Assembly: GCF_021018805.1 (NCBI RefSeq)
Contig: NW_026961094.1
Location: forward strand, 62,001 to 126,000
Direction of reading: 5' to 3'
DNA: 64,000 nt
Source of the DNA: Prinia subflava
Taxonomy: Eukaryota > Chordata > Aves > Passeriformes > Cisticolidae
A program made the translations under genes and the position numbers. Under the pieces are notes generated by a model that had not been told where the DNA came from, searched no databases, and was given only the letters and a program-made list of their open reading frames with translations. This document shows, in pieces, positions 43,280 to 64,000 of this stretch; position 1 is the first letter of the stretch; each line of letters opens with the position of its first letter.

Positions 43280-43620
43280 GCTCCTCCAAGATGGCGAACC
43301 ACCCGGAAACCACGAGGGGGTGACGTCACCCGGTATGCAAATGTGGGAGTCCCATGAGGCTTAGCGCGCTGGCCAGTGGCGCCCCCCAGCGAGCGGCGCG
43401 GGCTCGGCAGGGAGCGAAACCGCCCCGGCCGCGGGACGGGAGAGCGGCGGCGGCACCGCCCGGGGCCCTGCCCTGACAGCCCGGCCTGAGCGCGGAGGGG
43501 CGTGGGGAGGGCGAGGGGAGCGCAGGCGGGAGGCGGCGCGGGGCGGATCCGCGGGGATCGGCGCTGCCGGCCCGGCCCGCGCCGCCCCGGGAGCGGCGTG
43601 CGGGGCGTGCGGGGCGTGCG
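43280..43620. promoter_or_regulatory. CpG-island promoter-like segment (YY1-, CRE- and octamer-like sites)
   Basis: Abrupt change from AT-rich DNA to CpG-rich DNA. AAGATGGCG (43288-43296, YY1-like), CCGGAA (43304, ETS-like), TGACGTCA (43321-43328, CRE) and ATGCAAAT (43335-43342, octamer) fall within 60 bp. No coding exon could be attached on either strand, so the transcript, if any, is unknown. Confidence 0.5.
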
Positions 43621-45440
43621 GATGTGCGGGGTGTGGGGGAGCGGTGTGTGCGGGTGTGTGTGCGGTGTGTGCGGTGTGTGCGGGGTGTGTGCGGGGTGTG
43701 CGGTGTGTGCGGGGTGTGTGCGGGTGTGTGGGGTGTGTGCGGTGTGTGCGGTGTGTGCGGGTGTGCGGGGTGTGCGGGAGCGGTGTGTGCGGGTGTGTGT
43801 GCGGTGTGTGCGGGTGTGTGCGGTGTGTGCGGGTGTGTGCGGGTGTGTGCGGTGTGTGCGGGGTGTGCGAGGTGTGTGGGGTGTGTGCGGGGTGTGTGCG
43901 GGGTGTGTGCGGGGTGTGCGGTGTGTGCGGGGTGTGTGGGGTGTGCGGGTGTGTGCGGGGTGTGCGGTGTGTGCGAGGTGTGTGCGGGGTGTGCGGGGTG
44001 TGCGGGGTGTGCGGGGTGTGTGCGGGGTGTGTGCAGGGTGTGCGGGGTGTGCGGAGTGTGTGCGGGTGTGTGCGGGGTGTGTGCGGGTGTGTGGGGTGTG
44101 TGCGGTGTGTGCGGTGTGTGCGGTGTGTGCGGGTGTGCAGGGTGTGTGCGGGTGTGTGCGGGTGTGTGCGGTGTGTGTGGGGTGTGTGCGGGGTGTGCGG
44201 AGTGTGTGCGGGTGTGTGCGGGGTGTGTGCGGGTGTGTGGGGTTTGTGGGGTGTGTGGGGTGTGTGCGGTGTGTGCGGGGTGTGTGCGGGGTGTGTGCGG
44301 GGTGTGCGGGTGTGTGCGGGGTGTGTGCGGGGTGTGTGCGGGGTGTGCGGGTGTGTGCGGGGTGTGTGCGGGGTGTGTGTGGGGTGTGTGCGGGGTGTGT
44401 GCGGTGTGTGCGGTGTGTGCGGGTGTGCGGTGTGTGCGGGGTGTGTGTGCGGGGTGTGCGGTGTGTGCGGGGTGTGCGGGTGTGTGCGGGGTGTGCGGGG
44501 TGTGCGGGGTGTGTGCGGGGTGTGTGCGGGGTGTGTGCGGGGTGTGTGTGCGGTGTGTGCGGGGTGTGTGCGGTGTGTGTGCGGTGTGTGCGGGTGTGTG
44601 CGGGTGTGTGCGGTGTGTGCGGTGTGTGCGGTGTGTGCGGGGTGTGCGGGGTGTGTGGGGTGTGTGCGGGGTGTGTGCGGGGTGTGCGGGTGTGTGCGGG
44701 GTGTGTGCGGGTGTGTGCGGTGTGTGCGGTGTGTGCGGGTTGTGCGGGGTGTGCGGGGTGTGTGCGGGGTGTGCGGGGTGTGCGGGGTGTGTGCGGGGTG
44801 TGTGCGGGGTGTGTGTGCGGGGTGTGCGGGTGTGTGCGGTGTGTGCGGGGTGTGCGGGTGTGTGCGGGGTGTGCGGGGTGTGCGGGTGTGTGCGGGGTGT
44901 GCGGGGTGTGTGCGGGGTGTGTGCGGGGTGTGTGTGCGGGGTGTGCGGGTGTGTGCGGTGTGTGCGGGGTGTGCGGGTGTGTGCGGGGTGTGCGGGGTGT
45001 GTGCGGGGTGTGCGGGTGTGTGCGGGTGTGTGCGGTGTGTGCGGTGTGTGCGGGTTGTGCGGGTGTGTGCGGGGTGTGCGGGGTGTGCGGGTGTGTGCGG
45101 GGTGTGCGGGGTGTGTGCGGGGTGTGTGCGGGGTGTGTGTGCGGGGTGTGCGGGTGTGTGCGGTGTGTGTGGGGTGTGCGGGGTGTGTGTGTGGGGTGTG
45201 TGCGGTGTGTGCGGGGTGTGTGCGGGGTGTGTGCGGTGTGTGCGGTGTGTGTGCGGTGTGTGCGGTGTGTGCGGGGTGTGTGCGGTGTGTGCGGTGTGTG
45301 CGGGGTGTGTGTGCGGTGTGTGCGGTGTGTGCGGGGTGTGCGGGGTGTGTGCGGTGTGTGCGGGGTGTGTGTGCGGGGTGTGTGGGGTGTGTGTGGGGTG
45401 TGCGGGGTGTGCGGGGTGTGTGCGGGGGGTGCGGGGTGTG
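43600..45440. repeat. GTGTGCGG minisatellite, about 1.84 kb
   Basis: Irregular alternation of GTGTGCGGG, GTGTGTGCGG and GTGTGTGTGCGGGG units, with a higher-order block of roughly 120 bp repeated near 44810, 44930 and 45130. The 2-bp slip structure keeps four reading frames open for over 600 codons; the predicted VCGVCAGC and HTPHTPAHP peptides are artefacts. Alternating purine-pyrimidine GTGTGTGC runs could adopt Z-DNA, and G-runs could form quadruplexes. Confidence 0.95.
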
Positions 45441-45539
45441 TGCGCCCCGCGTGTCCGCGCCGCCCCCGGGGCCGAGGGACCCCGCCCGTGCCAGGAGCTG
45501 CTGCTGCTCATCGCTGGTGGTGACCAGAGTGTGCGGATT

Positions 45540-46020
45540 ATTCCCTGGGTTTTATCCATTATTTTCCTGACTTTTTTCCCCCAATTATTCCTGATGTTCC
45601 CCTGATTCTTTCCCTGATTTCTCTCTGATTTTTTCCCCCCGATTTTTTCCCCCCCGATTTTTATCCCGGGTTTCTTCCCTCATTTCCCCCTGATTTTTCC
45701 CCAGATTTTTCCCCAAATTTTTTTCCCATTCTCCTCTGATTTTTCCCCGATTCCACCCTGATATTTTTCCTGTTTTTTCCCTGGTTTTCCCCCGATTCTT
45801 TCCTGATTTTTCCCTGATTTCCCCCCCCCTCCCCCCCCATTTCATCCCATTTTTCCCATTTTTTCTGGTTTTATCCTGATTGCTAATATTAATATTGATG
45901 CCAATTTTGTATTTTTTTTTTGTCTTTTTCTCCCACTTCACCCTGATTTTTTCCTGATCTTCTCCCTGATTTTTCTCCGATTTTTTTCCCTGAGTTTTCC
46001 CCTCTGATTTTTCCTTTGCC
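45540..46020. repeat. TTTTTCCCCTGATTTTTCCC low-complexity tract
   Basis: Pyrimidine-rich degenerate repeat immediately right of the minisatellite. No coding signal. Confidence 0.7.
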
Positions 46021-49000
46021 TCAAATAACTCATCCCTGAGAAAATTTTGGGAATTCCAAAGCCGAAAAAAACTCCGTGAGGCCGGTTTATTTCTTCATTC
46101 CCTGCCAGAATCCCGGGAATTTTCCCTCCCATTATTCCAGGAATTTAGAGGAAAGTTGGGGTGGAAAATGGGAAAATTCCCAGATTTTGATGGAATTTTG
46201 GAATGCAAAATAAAACCTCGAGGTTTTTAGGAAATTCAGGGGTGGCAAAAGGGAAAAATCTTGAGTTAAAGGGAAATTTGGGCTAGAGAACGGGAGCACC
46301 CTAGGATTTCTGTATTGCAAATGGAAAATTCCAAGGTTTTAGGGCTGGAAAAAGGGGAACATTCCAGGATTTTGGGGAATTCTGGGATGGAAAAGGGAGA
46401 AATTCCCAGATTTGCAGGCTAAATAATGGGGGAAATCCAGGCTTTTGTGGAACTTGAGGCTGGAAAAGGACAAAATTATTGGATTTAGGGTGGGAAAAAG
46501 GGGAAGTTGGCGATTTTTGGGCTGGAAAAAGGAAAAAAAACCCCAAATTTTTGTGGAATTTTGGGATGAAAAAGAGGAAAATTTCTAAATTTTGGGCAAA
46601 TTTGGGCTGGAAATGAGAAAATTCCTGGAGATTTTGATGTAACTTGGGGCTAGAAAAGGGGAAAAACTCCTGGATTTTTTTTGTATTTTGCTCTCCCCTC
46701 CACAATTCCCTCCCCTCCCCTTCCCCAATTCCTAAAAAAACCAACCCCAAGAAAAAGAACAAATTCCACCAGAAATTAGAAAAATGCCACATTTATTGCT
46801 ACAAGAAACGCTTCATGTACATGGAACTACGAGGACAGAGAGGGAAATGGGTGGGAAAACATCCCCCAGGAATTCTTCCAGAATTCCCAGAAATTCCCAG
46901 AATTTTTCTACAACTCAAGGAAATTACACCAAAAAACCATGGAAAAAAATCGAGGCACTCAGCCACACATTGGAAACAAAGTGTAACTGTTCATTTTCGA
47001 AAGGTTTTATTTTTAAGTTTTATATTTTTTTATTTTTTATTTTTAATTTTTTTTGTCCTTTTTTCGAGAATTTTGCCCTTTTTTTGTCCTTTTTTTTTGC
47101 GACTTTTTTCCCCGTTTTTAAATATTTGCCCTTTTTTTTTTGATTTTACCCCTTTTTAAAACCTTTTAACCATTTTTCCATATTTTTTCAAATTTTGCCT
47201 TTTTGCTTTTTTCATTTTTTTCCTTTTCCCCCATTTTTTCATTATTCCCATTTTGATTTTTTCCCATTTAACCCCTCATCTCTTCACATTTGTCCCATTT
47301 CTATTTTTTATTTTTTCCCTCTTTTCATTCTCCCCCTTTTTTTCTCCATTCCCCCCATTTTTTCCTGCTTCCCCCTTTCTTTATTCCCTTCCCCCTTTTT
47401 TTCCTTTTCCCTTTTTAATTTCCCTTTCCCTTCCTTATTTCTCTCCTTGCCCCATTTTAAATCTTCCTCTTTTTCCTCTTCCTCCTCTTTTTTATTTCCC
47501 TTTCCTCCCCGTTTAAACTTCCTATTTTCTCTCCCCTTTCCCTCATTTTTTCCCCTTTCCCCACTTTATTCCCTTTTTTAATTTCCCCTTCCCCTCCTTT
47601 TTTCTTTTTTACTTTTCCCTTTTTTCCCTCTTTTCCAATTTCCCTTTTTCTCATTTCCCCCCTTTTTTATTTCCCTTTCCTCCCCCCTTTCTGCTTTCCC
47701 CCTTTCCCATTTTTCCCTTTCCCCCCTCTATTTCCCCTTCTCCCTTTTTAAAAATTTCCTTTTTTCATTTTCCCCTTTTTTAATTTCCCCCTTCTCCCCA
47801 TTTTCTCCCCTTTTATCTCTTCCCCTTCTTTTTTATTTCCTGTTTTTCCCTTTATAAATTTTCCCTTTTTTCCCTTTTCTCCATTTTTCTCCCTCTTTCC
47901 TTCTTTTTATTTCCCATTTTCCCCCATTTCCCCCTTCCGCTCTTTTTTATTTCCTCTTTTTCCCCATTTTTACCTTTCCTGAATTTCCCCTTTTCCCCTT
48001 TTTTCTCCCCATTTTCCCCCACCCCCAAACCCCCCTAAACCCCAATTTTTCCCCCTTTTCACCACAAAACACCGTTTCTATCTATATCCCCAAATACCAA
48101 GAATAAAATACCAAACAGTTTTTAAAATTTCTTTCCGACCCTCCTGCAAAGGAGAAAAAAAAAAATCCCTTTTCTTTTACAATGTTTAACAATTTCCCCC
48201 CCTTCCCCCCCATTTTTTCCACACTAAAAAATAAAAAAAATAACCCAAATATATTTCTATTTTTCCCTTCAAATTTTTACCATTTTCCCCTTTTTTCCAC
48301 CTATTTGGGGTGTCCTAGGATTGCAATTTCTTTTAGCAAAAAATCACTCGACGAACGAAGCTTTATAACAAAAAGCCAGGCACTGAAACATGGAAAAAAT
48401 TCCGATTTTTTTTTCCTTTTTTTCCCTTTTTTTGAGCGTTTTTTCCGCTTTTTTGTTTTCTTTTCTGTCGCGTCACGAGGAACGAGAATGAAAAAAAGGC
48501 CACAAAGTTCAGCAGTTTTCACCCTTGGACAGGAAATTTTTTGTGTTTTTTTCCCCCCAAAAAATCAAAGAAATTTGGGAATAACCGATGCCGCCAGGAT
48601 TTCCTGGAAAAAAAACAGGAAAAGTCCTAAAATTGCCCCCCAAAAATCCCCAAATTAACCCCAAAAAAGCCAAATTTTTTTTCAGTTGTTGGATTTTTTT
48701 TAACTTCTGAGGTCTTTTTATGGCTGTTCTTTGGGATTTTGGGGGAAGATATCCCCATATTCATCCCAAAGTTCCCCCCCAAAATCCCAAAAAGTATCCT
48801 AAAATTTCCTCAAAAACTCCCCCCAAAAATGGACCCCAAAAAAATACAAAATTTTTTTGGAGTCATTAGAATTTATTTTTTTTAGTTCCAAGGATTTTTC
48901 CTTGGGAATGTTTCTGAATTTTCGGGGAAAAAAAAAAAAAAAAAAAAAAAGGGGAAAACATTCCCAAAATTTGCCCTAAAATTCCCGAAGGAGATCCCAA

Positions 49001-52000
49001 AAATTAGAAAAAAAAATCCCAAGAAATCCTGAAATTTCCCCTGAAAAACTGAGGAAAATCCCCCAAATCCAAACCCCCACCACGGAATCCTGCCCTCCCC
49101 AAATCTGTTGGAATTTCTCCTTCTCCGCCTCAGTTTTTACTTCTTTTTTTTCCCTTGGATTCCTTTGGAATTTTTAAATGGATTTTTCCTTCTTCAAATT
49201 CCATTTTTTTCTCAGTTTTTTCTTCTCCAATTCCTTGAATTGCCCCCCTAAAAGTTCTCAAAAGACCCCAAAACCCTCGGAAAATTCCGGGAATGAAAAT
49301 TCCTGGGAATGTGGAAGTGGGAAAAAAATAAATCGGGAGTTTTGGGGCTTTTTTCAGATTTTTTTGATCCTGGACCTACCAAATTCTCTTGGGATAGGAA
49401 AAACGGGGGGAAAAAGGGGGAAAAAACAAGAAAAAAGGGAAGAAATGGGAAAAATCCAGGAAAATTCTGGATTTCAGACTGAGCAACTTCATCCCTTTGG
49501 AATGTTCAGGAAGCTTGGAAAAAATGGGGAAAATGGAAATAAATGGGAAAAAATGGAAAAAAAGGGACAAAATGGCAAATGGGAAAAAAAATCAGGAAAC
49601 CGGGGAAAAAATGGGAAAAAAGGGAGAAAATCAGAAAAAACATTTTAAAAATGGGAAAAAATAGGGAAAAATAGGGAAAATCCAGGATTTCTCCCCCCGC
49701 TTTTTTCTTCCCCCAGGAAAAATAATTCCTGGGTGCTGTTCTATGGGGAATTTGGGATTAAGTCTTTTCCCGGTATTCTCACCCTTGGAATTCTGGGATC
49801 TGCTGGAAAAAAAAAATCAGGATTTTTCCTTGGAATTCCGGCAAATCCCAAGATTTTTCACCCCCTTCACCTCACCCAAACCAGCTCCAAATTCCAAATT
49901 TTTTCTCTCTCCACATTCCAGGAATTCCACTCATTCACTTTTTTTTTTTTTCAGGAATGGGGAAAATTGGGAATTCCCACCGAAATCCCTATTTTCTTCC
50001 CCAAACCTGCCCTTAATCCTGAAAAAACATGGATTAGCAATCACAATTCCCAAAACATTCCATTCCTGGATTTTTTTTCCAAAAAATTGACAAAAGCCTC
50101 AATTATTCTCCATTTTTCCAGGTTTTTTTCCATTTTCTGTCCCATTTTTCCTATTGTTTTTTTCCACTTTTCCCCTTCCCCCCCCCTCCCCTTTTTTTTT
50201 CCATTTTTTCCACATTTTTTCCCGTTTCCTTCCCATTTTTTCCAGGGATTCCAAAAATGACAAACAGGGATTCCTGGGATTTCTTTGGGGGAGATTTGGG
50301 GATGGGAAAATCCCAAATTTTAGGGTTAAAAAAAGGAAAAATTCTGCGGTTCTGTAGAATTTTGGACTGGAAAAGTTAAAATTCCAGATTTTTGTGGAAT
50401 ACTTGGGAAGAAAAAGGGAAAATCCAGGTTTTTGTGGAACTGTGGGGTGGAAAAAAAAGAAAACTCCCAGATTTAGGGCTAAAAGGGGGGGAAATTCCAA
50501 GTTTTTCTCATGGTAAGAAGGGAAATTTCAGGAAAATCCGGGAATTCCTTCAGAAATTCCCAAAAAATTCCGAAGTGCAACAAATCTGAGGAACTTTAAG
50601 GCATTTTTTGGGAATAAAAGGGAAAAAAAAAAACTTTAGAAAGGCACAGCGGTTGCAAAATCCAACCCTAAAATATCCCCAAAATCCCCAAAAATCCCAT
50701 TTTTTTCCCAATAAAAAATCCCACCGGGGTCGAGGTTATTCCCAAAAAAAAAAACAGGGAAAAGAGGGAAAAAGCCCCGAAAAGTTTTGTATTTACAATA
50801 AAACAGATTTTTTTTTCTCGTTTTTCCCTTTTTTTTGTAAAAATCCCTTCCTGTAATTTGGGCTTTTTGTCTTTACTTTTTTCACATTTTTCCCTCTTTT
50901 CTTTGAAATTTTCATTTTTCCAGGAGCTTCTCCAAAAAAAAAAAAAAAAAAAAAAAAACCCAACGGGAAAGGAAGGAAAGCAAAAAACTTCATTTTTTTC
51001 ACTAAATTTCTGATATAGATTTATATATATATTTATATTTATATATTTTTTTGTATAAGATTCATTATTTTTTACTTTTTCCTACCCTATGGAATGGCTA
51101 AAAACGACATCGGAATTTTTTTTGTATTTTTATTTTCATTTTTTTCCATTTCTCGCTGGTTTTCCGGGAATTTTTTTTTATTTTTTGATTCCCGTCGTTT
51201 TTTATTTTTATTATTATTTTTATCTTTCCTGCTCTTTTTTTCTTCGGAAGTACACTTTTATTTTATTTTATTTTATTTTTATTATTTATTGCGAGTTGAA
51301 ATTAAATATTTTTTGTTTTTTATTTTTTTTCCCCTCAGGTTTTACAAATCTGGGAACTTTTTATTATTTTTTATGTTTTTTAAAAGAATTTTAAAATTTT
51401 TTTTTTAAATTTTTAGAGATTTTTTTTAGGAATTTTTTTAGGGTTTTTTTTTTTGAATTTTTTAGGAATTTTTTTTCTAGGAATATTATATATTTTTAGG
51501 AATTCCTTCCTTTTTTAGAAAATTTTCCCCTTTTCAGGAAAATTTTCCTTTTTTAAGGTTTTTTTCCTTTTTTAGGTAATTTTCCCTTTTTTTAGGAAAA
51601 TTCTTCCTTTTTAAAGGAAATTCTTCCTTTTTCAAAACAAGTTTTAAATTTTTTTTTTGTTTTTTTTCATAATTTTTGAATATTTTTTTAGGCTTTTTCA
51701 CCATTTCTTTTATTTTTTTTAGGATTTTTTTCTTTTTTAGGATCTCTTCCATTTTTTTGTTCCAAAAACCCCCAAATCCAGGAATTTTTTAGGCACAAAG
51801 TCGTCCCACAGTGCGGAAAAACACCAAAAAACCCCAAAAAAAGAAGATTTTTCGCTGAGCAGTTGCTTCCCTTCGGAATTTCCTTTTTCCGACGTTTTTC
51901 CGGGAAACGTTTCCTCGGGAATTTTTTTCCTCAGGAATCTGGCGCGTCTGGGATGGCGGAATTCGCTCAGACTTGTCGGGATTTTACCAAAAAAAAAGAG

Positions 52001-52139
52001 ATTTTGGGGGAAAAAATCGTGATTTTTCCGGCGCCTCCGACCTGTTGGGATGAGAAAAAGGGGAAATTTTGGTGAGAAAAGGGAAAATTCTGGGAATTTC
52101 CTGGATTTTTTAGGGAATCCTGAAATTGGTTTTCCAGCT
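46021..52139 (-). other. TCF4: TCF4 3' UTR / 3' flank region (minus), mostly low-complexity
   Basis: Lies downstream of the TCF4 stop. Minus-strand AATAAA candidates occur at about 46091 (GAAATAAACCGG) and 46792 (GCAATAAATGTGG), in less repetitive patches (46020-46130, 46770-47000). Between are pyrimidine tracts (47000-48060), AT-rich stretches (51000-51500, TATATATTTATATTTATAT) and patches of unique-looking sequence (48300-48600, 51850-52050). Mammalian TCF4 has a long 3' UTR, but I cannot align specific elements, so the extent is inference. Confidence 0.4.
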
Positions 52140-53060
52140 CAATTCTAGTATTAATATTAATATTCTGTGTGATCTGCAGCCCTGATATCCCGTTCTAACA
52201 GTAATCCCAATATCCAGTCCTGATACCTGATCACAGTAGACAATCCCAATGTTAATCCCAATACTGAATCCCAATATCCAGCCCTAATATTAATCCTAAT
52301 GCCCAATCCTAATACCCAGTCCTGATATGACTCCTAATACCCATCTCTAACAGACAATTCCAATATGGAATCCTAATACCAACTCTAACATTAATCCTAA
52401 TATCGGACCCTAATACCGAATCCTAATGCCCAACCCAATAACCAATCCCGATATCTAATCCTGATATCTCATCACATTAAACCCTAATATCCAACCCCAA
52501 TATTCAATCCTAGTATCCATCCCTAATACTGAATCCCAATATCCAGCCCTAATATTAATCCTAATATTCACTGCTAATATCCGTACTATCCAACCCTAAT
52601 ATCCTAACCCCGACGCTCAGTCTTTATAGCCATCCCTGATACTGAATGCCAGTACCTATCCCTAATACCCAGCCCTAATATTAACCCCGATATTAGGGCT
52701 GGGTATTAGACTCAATATTAGGATTAATATTAGAATTGGTTATTAGGGCTGATCCTAATAGCTACCCATAATACTAACCTTAATGTCTGATCCTAATATT
52801 TATTCCTAATATCCAATCCTAATATTAACCCTAATATCCAACCCGGTGCTCAGTCTTCGTATCCATCCCTAATATTGAATGCTAATACCTATCCCTAATA
52901 TCCAATCCTAATATTAATCCTAATATCCACCCTTAATGTCCAATCCTGATATCTGATCCTAATACTGACCCCAATAGTAATATTAATAGTAATCTTAATA
53001 TCGAATCCTGACACCCAGCCCTAATATTAACCCTAATGTCCATCCCTAATACCCAATCCT
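52140..53060. repeat. CCTAATATTAATCCTAATATCCAA minisatellite downstream of TCF4 stop
   Basis: About 920 bp of units 12-30 bp long built on CCTAATATCCAA, CCTAATATTAAT and CCCTAATACC. It ends about 120 bp before the TCF4 stop codon, so it would lie in the 3' UTR. Some units read TTAACCCTAAT, superficially telomere-like, but the 6-mer is not maintained. Confidence 0.88.
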
Positions 53061-53180
53061 GACACCTGATCCCAATTCCTGCCCCTAGCGCTGCCCCGAC
53101 GCCCGCGGTGCCCACCCCGCCATCCCGTCCCGTCCCGGCCGTTTCCCGGGAGCGCCGCGGGCCCGGTGCCCACCTGGGTG

Positions 53181-63480
<10,300 letters not shown>

Positions 63481-64000
63481 CTGCGGGAGAAAACCCCGTC
63501 AGAGGCACAGAATTCCACAGGGAAGGAACTCCGATCCATCCCCGCGTTCGCGTATCGTTCTTCCCTCAGAAAAATCCATCGGGAATGTCGGGGTGGACTC
63601 GTTCCGACGCCCGGATTTTTTTTTGGGGAATGAGGTGAAAACAATGGGAAAAATTTGGGAATCCTCTTCCTGGAATTCCAAAGGAAAAAACTGAGGACTA
63701 AAAGGGAATTTTGGGAATTAACAGGAAAGTTCATGAAAAATCAGGATAATCCTCAGAATTCCAACATCCTCAAAAATCTCAAAAAAAAAAAAAAAAAAAA
63801 ATCCTCAAAATCCAAAAAATTTCCTCAAAAATCAAATTCCAAGAAATATTAAAAAAAAAAATCCCCAAAATCCCCCCCAAATTCCCCAAATTCCCCAAAA
63901 TTCTTCAAAAATCCCAAAAATAAAAAAATTCGCAAAAATCCCCCGAAATCCCTAAAAATCTCAAAAAATCAAAAAAACCCCCCAAATTCCCAAAAATAAA

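Noticed and set aside
43361..45605. Very long ORFs (over 600 codons) on both strands in the GTGTGCGG array
   Set aside because: The reading frames stay open because the repeat lacks stops in any slip; peptides are pure VCG/CAG or HTP/AHT repeats with no domain, start context or codon bias.
52140..53060. Interstitial telomere repeat
   Set aside because: TAACCC occurs only sporadically; the unit is CCTAATATT-based and not a maintained 6-mer.

Overview
The window looks like a compact, high-recombination chromosome of a bird, most likely a passerine dot-sized microchromosome. I infer this from short exons with GC-rich third positions, introns built almost entirely of degenerate GGGAATTTTGGG / AAATTCCCATTTTTCC tracts, several minisatellites, and a cluster of solo retroviral LTRs. 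The species cannot be fixed from the sequence. No rRNA, tRNA, CRISPR array or prokaryotic gene was seen.

Four protein genes can be reconstructed exon by exon, with canonical splice sites and matching phases. (1) MBD2, minus strand, 2744-8637: four exons, with the C-terminal exons off the left edge. (2) POLI (DNA polymerase iota), plus strand, 9676-18122: ten exons, complete, head-to-head with MBD2 across a CpG-rich, minisatellite-bearing shared promoter. (3) A membrane-anchored bicupin, plus strand, 26836-35292: nine coding exons, 454 aa. It resembles oxalate decarboxylase/germin-type bicupins and keeps both metal sites; I know no mammalian name for it. (4) The 3' half of TCF4, minus strand, 53181-63480: eight coding exons including the bHLH exon, with the 5' exons off the right edge.

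MBD2(-), POLI(+) and TCF4(-) have the order and orientation I recall for human 18q21, but are squeezed into about 55 kb. Between bicupin and TCF4 lie an island of ordinary-composition DNA full of solo LTRs (35.9-43.1 kb), a CpG-island promoter-like segment (43.28-43.6 kb) and a 1.8-kb GTGTGCGG minisatellite. Next come a TCF4 3' UTR/flank region and a CCTAATATT minisatellite.

The strongest unusual signal is recurrent duplication of exon edges into neighbouring introns. Decayed copies of an exon end plus its splice-site flank occur beside MBD2 exons 2 and 4, three TCF4 exons and (inverted, 7 kb away) bicupin exon 2. The introns themselves switch strand polarity in blocks. Together these suggest repeated short-range replication or repair slippage in this chromosome class.
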